Below are positions 33,623-48,400 of a DNA stretch of 64,000 nucleotides, one piece after another. Position 1 is the first letter of the stretch. Each line of letters starts with the position of its first letter. Origin of the DNA: Himantopus leucocephalus. Lineage: Eukaryota; Chordata; Aves; Charadriiformes; Recurvirostridae. The translations under genes were made by a program, and so were the position numbers. Under the pieces are notes generated by a model that was not told the DNA's origin, did no database searches, and saw only the letters and a list, made by a program, of their open reading frames with translations. The stretch is from contig RSEF01000001.1 in assembly GCA_003993805.1 (NCBI GenBank), forward strand, positions 209,406,213 through 209,470,212, read 5' to 3'.

Positions 33623-36600
33623 ATATGCTATCCTGCTTTAAAAAATTAGCAGAATATTGACAGTATTGGTAAACATAATTTTATTAAACATCGATTATAT
33701 GTGTGAAAAACTAACTGTTGCACTTCAAAAACTATTTTAAATGCTAAATTGAAAGGGAATGGAGAATTTTTTGGTATAGCACAAGATGGATTCTGTTTAT
33801 CCAAATTCTATACATTTTCAACAATTATTTTGAGATAAATCATTCCTGCCTACATAATTAGGAAACACAAAGATCACAGGAATGATAATGATGAGGCCAC
33901 GCATTCACACTTCTATGTACAACTGATTACTACTCACAAGGGATCTCAGTTCTCGAGCCCAAACAAATCTCACCAGTGCCATTTGTCCATAGTATAAATT
34001 CAGTTCCACCTCAGAATGTGGCAACAGGCTTCCAAAACTGGGAAGACCAGATTTAGGGACAGAAGAGCTGGACTGCACCTCTACAGGCAACGCAGGCGTG
34101 ATCTTCGGGCAGCTATTCACATCTACCTTTTTTTTTTTCTGGGTTACCTCTCTGGGCCCCACACCTGTTCTCCAGAAAATGTCTGTGTATCATGTAAAGG
34201 CTTCCTTTTTCTGGGAAAAAAAAAAAAACAACCACTCAGAAACACAGCTGTCTTGCTAATCAAATCCCTGACCACAATTTTTCTTTTTAAAGATACCAGT
34301 TTTGATCTTATTCACCTCAGTCTAAAAAAAAAGGGACGGATGCAAAGCTGGTGGGGACAGTTTGCAACATTTCTGGAAGTATTGCGTGTACCTTCTTTCC
34401 TTAACTATTCATATTCTCATTTTTTAATGGACAAAAGAGAGGTTCAAAGGATCAGTCCTATCCAGAAGGTGGTCAGATTGACTTTTACAGTTTCTTCACG
34501 TTTTTTTATCATCATTCTATACATGCAAGAAGCAAGACTATAGATACAAACCTTGTATAATCTTAGTATATTCATATTTTCAAAAACAGCTGTTAATAAG
34601 CCTGTCAAAAAAACATGTTTACTTCAAATACAAGGCAACACACACTGGCAAACAGCTCTGGCACACGTTGGCACTCTTCCTGGGACACGCAAATCTACAG
34701 GACGTGGCAAAGATATTTGGACAATCTGATTTTTATGCCATCAGACCTCATTTTGAAGAAATTTCTAAACCACAGTTTAAAGCAGGTTTGAAGGCTGTAA
34801 TATTGAAAGAAACAGTGATTGTTATCTAATTAAACATGGGAAAATAAGGCGAACTAAGGCTAACTTAGGGTAAACTATTCATTCTCACTAATATTGTAAA
34901 GGCAGGAAAAAACATTTTTAGCAAAAGATATGGTAATTTTTAGTGTTCAGAACTTGGCAGGCTGCTAGGCAAAGGGAGAGAGAGAGTTTAAAAAAAAGAA
35001 ACAGGAAACTGATTCATTTGATAAAGACCATCTTCATGTTGTAGGGAGCTGGACCATAATATTCGAATTCCCCAATAATGCAATATGTGATCATTTAGAT
35101 TCCTGCTGTGAGTGTTTCGAAATGTTACCCTTGGCAACACTAATAAAAAGGTCACATCTATTTCTGGTTTGTTGTAGCTCTATGCACGGCAGGTATTTTC
35201 ATCGTGAGAGTAAATATCTTGGTAGTAATCATTCCATGGGTTCTGATTCCCTTAACCTTTACTGGAACATGACTGCAGATTGAGAACAATGATTTGCTCT
35301 TTACAGTTTTTGCTAACTTAATCAAAATGACTAGCAGGAATCTGGACTTCCATATGAATAACATTATGTCCAAGCAAGGTACCATGAAGTCATTCCATCC
35401 AGTAAGACACAAACCATAAAATAGTTAGGTCATAGCATAATGGCAAAGCTAAAAGGAGGAAGACCAGGTCCTGAACAATGATTTAAATGAATTTTCTGAT
35501 TTACTACCTCTCAAGATATTTACACTAATCAGGACCAAATTAGTCCTTATAGAATCTTGATGGTCCCCAGTCTTGGGTTTGAATACTATGGTGCTAAATG
35601 AGATCTGTTTCTTCAAACACACACCAACCAGTAAGTTCATAGCAAGCCACATTTTAGGAACTGATTCTGTCTGTAGGCTAAGCTCATGGATATCTTGAGG
35701 CTTATCTATCTTTGAGAGAGAACACAGATTTTTGAAAGGAAAAAGTTTTTGAAGGACTATGTTCTACAGATCAAACTGTCCTGTTCAGTCGTTGGCAGTG
35801 AATACTAAAGTTCTTTAATTACAAGTACTAGTTAATTGTGGTGTTTTGTATGAACTATTCCCATTTCACCTGCAATGAATATGTTCTTTTAGTCTTAAAA
35901 AACAATTATGCAAACTGAATCTATATTTTTGTTAATGGTAATTGCAATACTGTGCAAGAAATCTGACTGTTAGAGACTACTGTCCTATGTCTTGACAATT
36001 TAGTTGCTAAAATTTGTTTCTTCAAAGGTATCAGAGTCCAATGAACAGAGAAAAGAGTTCAGGTCAGCCACTACTTAAACAAAACTTGCAAAACCTGTAG
36101 ACTGATGAGGACCTTGGGTCTCTACAAGAATCTCTGGTGAGAGCTGTCTTTTTAATTTGCCTTGTCACGAAGACTTCTACTGTAACATCAGACTTGTCGT
36201 CTTGACATCCAAGTGAAACAATTAGAAAGACAAGACACAGCACAGAGAATCTTTTCAAAACTCTTACAGCATGGGTAGATTTGAGAAGCCTACCTAGAAG
36301 AAGCAGGTTTGCAACACATCAAGTTATCGCTTCTCACACCACAACTGTCCGACCTTTTCATAAGCAAGAACATTTGTTTGGAATGCACATGGATTATTAT
36401 TACTTTTTCCATATTTAAACAGAATATCTACTTCTACTTCTCTTGATATATACAATTAAGTCTTCGAGATAGTTACACACATTAGACACTGCATATGTTA
36501 GGTTTTATGAAGTAACGTTCAGCTAGCTATTTCAGCTAGTAATTGGGCTATTTAATATTATGCACAAGATAATTAGGAAAACCAACTACTAATGGATTAA

Positions 36601-39600
36601 AATGGTAAACAGCCTAAGTCAACACCACTCAGAATGTGTGTACCTTATTCATGGTGCATTTTCTAGCACTGCTAATACACAGTCAAATTAATCATATCAG
36701 TAGATGCCCCTAGATCAGAAGTGATTAACCCATCTAATTGCTGCAGGTTGCAAAGTTTTTCAGGAAAGATATAATTTATTATAAAATAGATGGAGGGTTC
36801 TCTTCCCCACAAGTTTCTCTTCTTTTATTTCTTTTTGTTTGTGTGCACGTGCAAATGGTACACGCTTAGCTTTTTTGAGTCATATTTCTTCTTAAAAATT
36901 GTTAAATCAGTAAGTTTTATTTCCACTCTTCATACGATCAGGTCACTAAACTAAAATAACAAACAGGGAGATTAGTGAAATGGGTATTTTTCAAAACAAC
37001 TTAAACCAACAGAAACCATTAAAAGTTTATTGTAAAATAAACAAAATGCTAAAAGTAGCTATCCACTTTTTTATGATCTTACCTACTTTGAAGTGCTTTT
37101 ATAAGTGCTCTCCTCATTGATTTATTTGTCCCCAGGAAGACAGCACTAAAACTACCTGGCTGGTCTGAACATTTTAGCACCACAAAATATAAGCCTATGT
37201 ATCTCATAAGGACTCAGGCTTTTAAAATGTTGACATTTTTATTTCTGTTTCACCATTGGGGTTGCCTAATCTGAGACATGAACAAGCAAAATGGAAAATA
37301 CTTGAGAAACAGGGTTTCTATAAATGCTGGTGGCCAAGAGGAAAAGCCTTTATTGAATTCCCATTTTGCACTGTTTTCAAACTGTCAGGGTATAACTTTG
37401 CTCCCACTCAAACATAAAAAAGTGGTAAATCCAGTGAAATTAGTGAATTTAAGATGTACACTTCCATTTTAGGCCCCTTATTCCTGGAGCCCAATGCAAT
37501 GTGTGGAATTAGAGAAGCAGGACTGTTAAGGGAAGGATTGTTAACTCTGTGCTAGACCAGATGATAGATACGTGAGCTTGCGGGCATGTGCATCTCGTTA
37601 TAGAAATATGAATAACTCGTATGTTAAAGAGACGCCTGTCCCAGGTTACTGTGCTTAGCATACAGACCCAGCAGGCAAAATGGGACATTAAAGTGGGACA
37701 AGATCTCTTCATCATTCTCCTTTGAAAAATAAGCAACAAGAAGAAAAAATGCATTGTTTATACTCTCTTGCCTTTGTAAAAAAGGAAAAAATGTTATATA
37801 TATCATTTTGATTACTCAAAACCTCTCTGTTGATCTTCCTCCATCTGCATTTCATTTAAACATACTTATCTTTTTTTTCCTCCCAGAGCTTCCCAAGAAA
37901 TGCATAAATATGACATCATTAGGGACTAGAAGAGTTGCAACTTATATTAGAATGGAAGTGAAAGTCTTTAAAACTCACTGTATTTGACAAGTTATTTGTT
38001 CTTTTAATCCTTCTTAACTATGCTGCTTGAGAAATATTAATTAGAAAGAGTATCCAAATATTCAGTTCGGTCAACAGTGAAAAAGTATTGTAGAATTATT
38101 AACATCCACTTTATTATAAAACTGTGTCAGAAGACAGACCATCTCTGCGGACAGTTTGGGAAGAATTTCTCTAATGATTTTCCAGACCTTCACTATGAAA
38201 ATTAGTATGCAACAGTAGGTAGTTTTAAAACATTCACTATAAACAAACTATTAAGTAACACAACCATGTTATGTTTCCAAAACCAGAAAATACAAGACAT
38301 ACGGTATCTAAAGTACTTGTCCAGAATGTCTTCAGTTTTCTATCAATTCCTGCCTTTCCAACCTTTCCTTGTTAAATGAGATAATTACCTTAGATGACAC
38401 TGGTAAGAGAAATGTCTGAGCTGGTGTGTTGGTTCAGATGATTTGATGACCGTAGTCAGCCACAGTTGCAAAAAAGTAATGGACTTGTAATGCTCATCAT
38501 TTAACCAGTCACATATGAGGGCTATCAGATACAGATTGGCATTCAGTCGCCCCAGTTGCTTTGTAATACAGCAGAAAATCAGAACCATTTTTTTTGCGTT
38601 ATTTTTTTTTCTCAGTGTAGTAGGAATTCCAGAAATAGGGCTAAAAAATGAAGTTACAGAAATATAACAAGGTACCCCTTAAAACTAATGCATACCAAGC
38701 AACCTACTGTTCTTGGCAAGCATTGCTGATTGGAATGCCAGGGTTCCAAAAAGCTCTTTATTAAGGTGTAACAAACTGTGAAAGTAGATTTCTGGAACAG
38801 CAACCATAACTGCAACAATACAATGTTGCTGCTAAAAGAACTGGATTAATGTAATTTAAATTCACTGTAATAAGCACATGTCAATGGCCAGGAGCAGACA
38901 AAAAGCAATTTAAGAATAAAAACAGAGTCATAAAATATTCAAGGAGGCCAGAGGATTAGCACTCAAAGCAAGTAGCATTAATTATGACTTCTAAAGCAGA
39001 AAAATTTGCTGATAGACCAAACGTCAATTAACAGCAATTGCTCTGAGCCAGGTTTTAAACACACTACATGAAAACAGTAATTATACAATGTTATACAGTA
39101 AGAGATGACACAAAGTTGAGATCAAAGGTTAATTCTACAATTGCCTACAAACTCGGACTGACAAAATTCCCAAGAACATTAAGGCCAGCAATGAGGGACT
39201 TCTGTCAAGACAGATAAATATAAAGAGAAGGAAAAATGGACACCTATTTTCAAAATCAAAATAGTAGAGCACGAATGAAACTGTGGTTAGCATCATTCTT
39301 CCAACACGATCACCCCAAAATAACCAGAAGTCTCCAGAAAAGCAGTAATGCTCTAGACACTCAAAGGAAACTTAAATCTGCCCCTCAGAACATCTGGTGG
39401 TGATGTTAATTTATGTGCAATATGATTAAAAATTTAACTCAAGAAAAATAAGTTTTCCACTATAATAGAAAGCTGATCTAAAGCAAAAGCAATTTTCAAA
39501 GAAACTAAAGCATAATTCAGACAGCTACAGCATTTGGATTCAAATAAATCACCATTAACACGATATGGATTATTTTCTGCATGACATTATCATAGATTAC

Positions 39601-42600
39601 AACAATTTTAATAGTGTTCCCAACAAGAAGATCTAAAACTTGCATAAATAAGAGAAGATGGAAACTTGTCATGCATTTTTTTTTCTTTTTAACTTAGTTT
39701 TGAGAAATAATAGGGAAATGAAAGAGCTATAAATCCCATGTGATATAAGGATTCAACAATAAACAAGTTTAAGTCGTGGCTAAAAAATCTTTTCACCAAA
39801 ATCGTGAAAAGCTTTCCTCAACTCAGGTAAAGAATAAAGACAGTAGCAACTCAAGAATGCTTAACAAGTCTTGGAAAGACCACAGACACAAGAAGAGCTG
39901 AAAATCATAAATGAATTGCACAAACATGACACCAGAATACACAGCATAATGCAAACAAAGTGACAGCATAGTTGCAAACTAACACAAAGGATATTTGCAG
40001 ATGAAAACATGGTCACTGCACATATAGGTATGACAAAAGTCTTCTTATAAACCATATTTTTCAACAAATTCTGAAGGAAGAAAATGTGACGCAGTAATGA
40101 ATAACATACCATTTAGTTTAAACAAACAAACAAAAAAAACCCCAACAACAACAAAAAAACCCAAAATAATTGAAAACAAACTGAACAGTGATAACCTAAT
40201 AAACACCAACAGTGAATTTGACTGATGAAGTGTACTGAGATTTTATCTTATTGAAATAAAAAAAGTCAGGTTGAAGCTGTGGGAGCTGAAGTAGCTGGTA
40301 TTGTTTCTACCCAGAAGACCATACGCCTACTAGATATCAATCCTAAGAACCATTACCAAAGAGTGAAGCAAGTAGCAAAAAGGTCTTATCATAAACTTAT
40401 TAGATTTTGAAAATGCATGACACCGCCTTCATTGTAATACATTGCAGAACACATTGAGATATAAAAATATGCTAATAAATAATTAACATCATTAAGACTT
40501 CAGATCTTACACCCAGTTAAGATCGCACACTCAAACTAAGCCCAGGCTTAAGCAAATGGTTCAACATAATGTCAAGTGGTGTCAAGAACACATCTTTCCT
40601 GCTTGACGTTGCCACTTACTTACTTCATTTTAAGAAAAATCCTACTTAGACACAACAACAGCATTGTGTTGCTCCACAGGAGGAGCACAGAAGATGTAAT
40701 CGTGGCTAATAAAATAGCTTTTGGAAGTAACAGCTTAACCAACATACAAGCAAGGAGCAAAAATAGTAGATGATCCCAAAACAAAATCAAAACACAAAAG
40801 TCTAATGAGAACTTCTTCAAATCAAAACTCAACATAACCCCAGAAGACAAAGAACATGAGACTTAAGTGAATTTGCCTATTTTGGCTGTAACAAGCAAGC
40901 ACATGGGGATGTCAACAAGGAAATTATATTAAGTCTGCAAGGTGGAATCTTAACAGTTAATAACAGTTTTGCTTAAAAATATATTCAACTTAAAGACCAA
41001 ATTCCATGTCTTTAATTCAAATCTTATTTTTGTTCTTAGCATATAGATTTGAAAGCTGAAGATCTTCCAGAAAAATAGACAGATGCCTAAAAGCCTCTGA
41101 AAGAAAATACCTGAGAAAATTTGTAGATATTAAATCTAACAAATGCAGAATTTCCCCAGACACCTCTACCTCACTCTAAAATTCAAAGAAGACAGAAACG
41201 TGAGAAGGTTGGCAGCAGGTAACGCCAAATTGCCTTCTGTGACAGCTGTTGGATGATACTGAAGTGCTGGAAATTTCAGGCAGAGTGACTTTAACAGTAC
41301 AAATAACTACAAAGGTCATCTACGGACATTAGAGCTTTCCTTGTGACCATGTTATTTCTGCTGTTCTGGGAAGAATTGTTTGTATGTTGTTCTGAAAGTA
41401 GTTAATGGAATACACAGATTTTTCTCTTTGCAGCTTATTAAATTCCCCATGACTTTAACCTTTTCAGCATTGCTAATCCAGAATTTAATCTGATGCAATT
41501 TATTTATTAGTTAGCACGAGTTTGTTACACTGGTATTCTGCTGTTAACAAGGATGCTGTACACAGAGCTCCATTTGAAAATTGTTCAGAGGGGTTACTAC
41601 CAATGGACAACACAATTTTATGGACAGGTATGACACTGATAGAAGGTATTTAGAGGTTTAAAGGCAACTATTAAACAGGTGGCCTCACCAGCTTCATAGT
41701 ACCATGAATTAAAACAATCATTATATATCTATCAGTCTTTATATGCTATTTATAAACAGAATCTTAAATCCAGAGTATACTCCAAAGCATTTTACCTTTG
41801 GAAATGCCATCAAATAACTACTATTTCTACTTCTAGTTTTTATTACACAAACAGTTTGGAAATGTTAAACTATTCCTTTCTACATACACACCTGAAGTGA
41901 TTCTGGCCACAGGATTTATATAACCTAACAAATGATTCCAAAATACAAAATTAGCCAGGCAAAACTATACTTGGAGATTTTCCTCATGAAATTTCTCACA
42001 CATCCATTTTTGGTTTTGGTACTTTTAACAGAAATATCTTTTCTTATTCTGCATAAAAGGATTTAAAATTACAGATACCAAGATGTTAAAGCTTAAAATA
42101 GGTTTTTAATGAAGTATTTGTATCTATAATACATATTTATATAATTCTTATTGGTTCATTTGTAGGCAGTATGTAGTACTCGCATCAAAGTTTACAAAAT
42201 AGTATGTTGGAGACAAAGAGTGCCTCCTGAGGCTGCCAGCTGCTTACAGGGTATAGAAGACCAAAGTTTCCTTTGTCATCTCCTCCTTGGCCACTGAAAT
42301 AAGGGAGATAATTTGTTCAGGAGGGAGACTCTATGACTAATATGCTTCAGTCCTGTACAATTGGCAAGGAAGCGCAGATACAGAAGGCAGAACGCTCTGT
42401 TTATCTCCTTCCCTTTCTGTACCTATTTAAAACCCAAGCTCTGTCATTGTGTCAACAGCTCTTTGATTTCTAAATAGCTTGTGAACTCCAGAGAAAGCTT
42501 AAATGTTGTACTCCTACCGTGACAGGTAAAATGGAAAGAGATGCATTCACTATAACTTGGAGGTTTAAATCTCAACTAGTCTCTGCAGGCTTCTTCTGTA

Positions 42601-42755
42601 GGCCACAGAAAGAAATAGGCACTTCCAGAGGGTGATTCACAACATAAGATACCTTGCTCTGGTCTGAGCAGATGAGATGAGAGGTGCTCTGTAGATGCCT
42701 ATTAGTCTCCACTGACTGCAAAAAACAACTAGGGTGACAAGCTCAGATTTAAGCG
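33623..42755. other. intergenic, AT-rich, no gene
   Basis: Nine kilobases without a recognisable gene or mobile element. Short homopolymers occur (T11 near 34128, A12 near 34218), as does an AAAC/AAC simple-repeat stretch at 40120-40163. The ORF around 34016-34543 (175 codons) shows no domain or conserved motif and runs across homopolymers, so I do not call it. Confidence 0.65.
40120..40163. repeat. (AAAC)n / (AAC)n simple repeat
   Basis: AAACAAACAAACAAA followed by A-rich and CAACAACAAC units. Simple-sequence tract. Confidence 0.8.
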
Positions 42756-43312
42756 TCATAGAATCATAGGATCATCTAGGTTGGAAGGGACCTTTAAGGT
42801 CATCGAGTCCAACCATCAACATAACACTGCCAAAATCACCACTAAATCATGTCCCTGAGCACCACATCTACCCGGCTTTTAAATACCTCCAAAGATGGTA
42901 ACTCTACCACTTCCCTGGGCATCCTGTTCCAATGCTGAACAACTCTTTCAGTGAAGAAATTTTTCCTAACGTCCAATCTGGCACAATGTCAGGCAATTTG
43001 CTCTTGTCCTATCACTTGTTGCTAGTGAGAAGAGGTTGACCCCCACCTCTCTACAACCTCCTGTCAGGTAGCTGTAGAGAGTGATAAGGTCTCCCCTCAG
43101 CCTCCTTTTCTCCAGGCTAAACAACCCCAGTTCCCTCAGCCGCTCCTCATAAGGCTTGCTCTCCAGAACTCTCCACAGCTTCGTTGCCCTTCTCTGGTGT
43201 CGTGGTTTAGGCCACGCTCCATAACCTTTCTTGTCTTTCTTGTAGTGAGGGGCGCAAAACTGAACACACATATTTAAAGCTGCCTGAGGTGAATCTCTCA
43301 GTGCTAGCATTG
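42756..43312 (-). mobile_element. CR1 LINE 3' end, antisense (about 555 bp)
   Basis: On the + strand it starts TCATAGAATCATAGGATCAT, the reverse complement of the CR1 tail. It then runs through the 3' UTR and ORF2 C-terminus (minus-strand frame 42966-43310). Near 43200 a 16-bp insertion beginning TGTCGTGGTTTAGG interrupts the otherwise alignable CR1. Same subfamily type as 22782-22935. Confidence 0.92.
42966..43310 (-). pseudogene. CR1 ORF2 C-terminal fragment, antisense copy
   Basis: Minus-strand frame reading [20 protein letters not shown], then [20 protein letters not shown], typical of CR1 ORF2 downstream of the RT. The 16-bp insertion adds the odd segment YGAWPKPR. 5'-truncated; not functional. 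Confidence 0.83.
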
Positions 43313-44948
43313 AAAATGTCTAAATATTATTATTAAAACTGGTTGGATTAATGGGGTTTTGATGCTTTCAACACCTTTATAGAAATCCAGATATAGTCCA
43401 ATTGAAGACGAACGATTTTTTTTCCTAAATGAAAGTGAAAAAAAAAATATTTCAGATTGTACATATTTAAAGTCTAAATATATTGTGAGCTTATACTTTT
43501 TTCATTCATTTATTTCATATTTGATCTTGAACATGTTATCAATTCCTTTTCCCATAAAGCCAAGCATGAGCATAGAAGACTACTATATTCTAATATATTC
43601 TGTTCTTTGTAGGTGTTTAGTCTGTTTTCAACCACATTTTAGCCTCATGTATGCTAGAAAATATTCAGCAAAATCACTAGTATCAGTTATGAAAGGTTTA
43701 TTATTCCTATCTTCTACCCCGGAGAAAGCTCTATAAGGCACGCACAGTTTCATTTTGGTGTGTTTTCTCATACTGTAGTGTAGCCTCATTACAATACAGT
43801 TTAGCAATTTGCTGTGGGAAAAAAAATTAAGAACTATCCAGTCCCCTTTTCAGTATATAAAGCTTTTAGAAAGATTACAAGATCAGTGCCTAAATATATT
43901 ATTAAAAGCACTACATAAATTAAAAGGAAAACCAATAATTTTCATATGAGCTATATGCAGAATAAAGGGAGGAGAAAAGAAAGAAATGTTCACTATATCC
44001 AGGTCAAATACAGAGTTACCAGTGGTCTTGTTCTTATCATTGGGTGTAGGGAGCACAATACAGAACTCTATGCAGAATACATAACGAGTTAATGTAACTT
44101 ACTTGTAGTGAGTAGTGTGGAAAACAACAACGCATTAGTGCCCCCCACACACACCTTTTGCTTCTGCATGAGTGAAATGATGGAGAGAGAGAACATGATA
44201 TGAATTACTGCTATACAATAAAGAAGAAATTCTTGTGCATAGAAGAAATTTTAGATGAGAGTTCACAGAACAGAACTAAGGGGGAACCTCACAGTACTAG
44301 AAGGCCTGGTGAGAGGGTCTCTTGTCATAAAATAAACTGTAATTTTAGATAGATAGATATACACACTGGTATGCGCTTTTATTAGAGAAGAAACAACTAA
44401 TGAAATGTACTTTGCATAATTAAATTGCATCTTCACAGCGTTCAGCCCACACTCTTTCTGAAATGGGAAGAGTTCATTGCACTACTACTTTTGCATTCTA
44501 CTCCTTATTTCCTAAATATTGCATTAACTCTCACTCACTTCATTTTAGTTGCTTTCTTTGCCTGGTTCTTTCTCTTTTGCTTTTCAAATGTAAAATAAAG
44601 TAATTTCATTCATGTCACGGGAGTTATACCAAAGTTGGTCATACATGATGGGTTTTACCAGCTCTGTGATACCAATATATTAGCAGTCTTTAACTTTACA
44701 AATCACCTTGAATTTGAATAAATGATTTAAGAACACTTACAGTTTACTTACCTAACAAATCGCTTGTGGACTTAACAAGGAATTCAAGCAGCTTCCCTGG
44801 GGTTTTCCATTTGGAACCTGATTTATCTTATTATCGCTGAAACGGAGAAAAATAAAGAAGGCTCTTGAAGTTAAGGTTGCAAGACATCAACACGTCCTTA
44901 GTAATTTTTAAAATATAACTTACTTATGAAAATAACATTCTGGAGTGG
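43313..44948. other. intergenic, no feature seen
   Basis: AT-rich sequence with a short (AGAT)n-like run near 44348-44362. No recognisable gene or mobile element. Confidence 0.65.
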
Positions 44949-45410
44949 TGTAGTGGTCTGGACTGCTCGGCCATTGTACATGGCAGGACTGCGTACACGC
45001 ACGACCAGCACAGCCCTCAGGCCTCTCCTGTGCTGCACAGATTTTGGCTGCAGGACAAACACAGCCGGCCGCCGCAGGCAGCTCCCACTCGGGACCAGCA
45101 ATTACACCACCTGTCTGGCCTTGCTTGTATCTAACAGTGCAGCAAGAAGTTCTCATCCTTCCCGTTTAACAGTANGAGGAGTAGCTCAAAGGACCAAAAG
45201 AGGACTATCTCTTCTACGGATGGGCTCTGCACGGTGTGCTACGACAGGGCTAGAGGCCCACTTGATGCTACACCACTTGGGGTTTCAAGCATCTAAAGGG
45301 ACATAAGATTACCTACACTATTCTCTTCTTGTAGTGTTAACTCTAATAAACAGCTTTTTAAATAGTACCTTACAGAGTCTGAGTGCCTTTCTTACTGGGA
45401 TCATAACGCA
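44949..45410 (+). mobile_element. possible solo LTR or LTR-like repeat, unclassified
   Basis: The stretch is distinctly GC-richer than its surroundings. It begins TGTAGTGGTCTGGACTGC, carries AATAAA at 45345-45350 near its 3' end, and then has about 60 bp ending ATAACGCA. TG...CA ends with a late polyadenylation signal are what an LTR would show. I see no target-site duplication and cannot assign a family. It also contains an unresolved N at 45175. It could instead be an unrelated GC-rich insertion. Confidence 0.38.
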
Positions 45411-48400
45411 CCAGCAAGCACCTCCAGGTGCAAAACAAGGCATTTTCCGTCATTTGTCTTGACTTGAAGATATACTTCCTCATTTCCATGAAAAATATTT
45501 CGCTGATGCAAAGGTTAAAAATTAATACAGGTGCTTCATTATCTGATTAAATATCCATTGTGAAACTTCAGCTTGAACTAAATGAAAATTGCATTAAACT
45601 GAGGAGATTGGTACTTATTTCAAGATGAAAATTCAACACATTTGTTCTTAACTGTAACTGAAGAACTAAATAAAGGAGNGCTAAATAAAGAAGCATCAAC
45701 AGCAGGACTCAGAACCAATAGCAATGAGGATGACATACATGATCCTCGTAGAATCCCAGGTTTAATCCCAAGTTTGTTTAAATTTAAGCACTGAAATACA
45801 AATCTTCAAAATTGCTTTACTTTGACTGAAAACAGGGTAAAACAAGTGTTTATGTAAAGGGGATCCTTTCTGAATTTTGTAACATGCAAGTCCTTGAGAA
45901 GCGAAGGCCTCTAAACCTACATCCATAATGTTGACATTTACATTCATAAAATTGAAGAATTGCATTTTTCCTCATCAAAGGACTTGATTAGCATAAATTA
46001 GTCCCCAGATCACTGCAGTAAATTATAGGGGGGAAAATTATTACTCCCAAGTTTTACAGTGAGGAAGGAAGGAGCAATAAGACCACACAAAAAGTTTCTA
46101 TTGGCAATTTTATTTTGACAGTGTTCAGTGCAATTTTGATTGGTGAAGTTTTTGAGGTGCTGGTAAACTAAAATTAGGGGACAATGCAAGTGGTGCACAG
46201 AAATGCTTCAAAATTTAGTTTTGGTAGAGGCAGTGTGCCCTTTTAGTAACCTCTTGTAGAGGAATGGATAATCTGAAGATCTACTTTGGTGTTCTTTTGC
46301 CTGTTTGCATAGTGTGTAGAGTATCTCTTAGCAGAAGAAAAACTTGCCATTAGTTTTGCAGTTGAAGGAAGAGATATATTTCTAAGGAAAGAATACCTTT
46401 GTAACCCAAATATTATGAAAGGGAGGGTGGAACAACTGAAATATGTTCATTTTAGCATTTTAAAAGCTCCTGCTGTCTCCCTTTTCTAATCTACTAAGGA
46501 AGACGTCTCGCTGAGGCTGGGTGGACTTGCAGTGCAAAGAACCATGCAGAGGAAAGCAGAGAAAAGTTCATCTTTTCTGTTAAAATGAGGAATACAGTTG
46601 TGACTAGTTACTTATACTGGCTCAGTGCCCAGCATGATTAATGATGCTTTCAGACTGGTTTTAGAGGAGCACTTAAACTTGCCCTTATGAATCTCATATC
46701 TGTCAGTTTTCCAGTGCTTTGCCTGTTTATTTGACTGCCCTGTTGCTCAGAGCAAAACAGCAGGCTAGGACCGAGGAATTTTCAATTTATAAAGTTATAT
46801 GCTGTTAGATGGAAAAAATTCTCCCAAAACTCATAGGAGAAGGGAAAAATGTGAACCTTGGACTAGGAAATTAGTGTAGTGATAAAATAGGTTGATTTGG
46901 TATCTGATGATCAGCTGCATTGATCAACATGTCCATGGTGTACACAGAGCCTGACAAGGAAACTTGCTTCCTTGCTTTCCTCATGTACAGGAAGAAGTGG
47001 AGACAGCGGAAGGGCGGGTCAACTAGGAACTGAGTCAGTGCGTGTACTTATATTTCTCCCCGAATTGGTCCAAACTTCTGAAAAACAGACTGTGGTACTT
47101 AGTTTCATTCAAGTCCTTCCATAACTGATATAGTGCACCGCATTGACACTCCCTACAATACTTACCATTTGAGCTTAGGCAAAATTTTTTGAAGTTATTA
47201 ATTCTGCATACTACGAGAAGGCAGACAAAAGCATACCATAGCTTTTAATTTACTTCTCTTAAAAGATAATTTGCCCTGTACCTAGGAGGACATTACCACC
47301 AGAGGAACTTTGGTTGAGTAGGCAATCAACTTCCACTTCTATCCATCCTCACCCACAATACTGAGCACTGATTAACAGCTGGATCCCCCTGAGTGCAATC
47401 CATTCTGTGTGTAAGTTGTTTTAGTCTCAGTGTATTGAAAATGCTCCCAAATCTGTTTGAAATGCACAAATTTGATTTTAAATTAAGAAGCAAGCTTGTT
47501 CTTGGTCTGTATTTCCATAATTCTTAATTATTATAATAGCAACATTCCCACCAGTTCTTTCAATTATATAGGAGAGAGACCTGACACATTCTCAATTATT
47601 TCAAAGATTGAAACACAGATCATCAATACAGCGTATTATCCAACAGGTGTATTTCAATGATAAGAAAAAAAAATATTGCAATTATAGTTCTCCATAAAAA
47701 TTTCCTGACTTTAGTTTGGTCAAATCATTTTCTAGCAGGAGAAGGTTTCTAGTGGACACCTCCCCATATTTTATTTTTTTTTTTTACAAAATATTTCAAA
47801 ATTTTCACTTCTGATGAAAAGTTTTAATGTTTGTAAGACCCAGGAACATTGTTAACCGAAAAATATTACACCTGAAAATCTTCAACTAGCTTAGCTGCAA
47901 TACAAGCACTATTCAGCAATGACATCATTCAGGTTGAACAACTTGAGTGTGCTCCCAAAACTATCAAAGCAGATGATATATATGTTGGCAGAGAAAATTT
48001 ATCACTTATTAACAGCTAATTAGCAAATAGCTAATCCCTAATAGTTAATCCCTTCATTTGCTCCAGTTCTACTGGGATTTATCTGAAGGTTTTATCTTGA
48101 AAAAAAAAAATCTTATTTCATGGATTTATTTTATGTTCTGAAGATTTTGGAAGCAATAACTTACTGTTCCTGAAAAAAATAAGAGAGGTGCTCTTCTCCA
48201 CTAATCTACCAACAGATTTATGGCAGGTATTCCAGCATCAAAGAGAGAAAAACAGCAACACTGGTCGCCCCAAACACTGAGGAAGAAACTGGAACTAGAG
48301 AGAGTTTTAGGCCAGCATTAAACCCAGCCTTTTCTTTGCAAGTCGGTAAATAAAAGCTAGGTGATAAATCAAGAAAACAAACAAAATCTTAATCACAAAA

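Noticed and set aside
34016..34543. 175-codon plus-strand ORF in intergenic DNA
   Set aside because: It runs through T and A homopolymers, has no domain, signal or codon bias that I can recognise, and no splice or promoter context. Likely chance.
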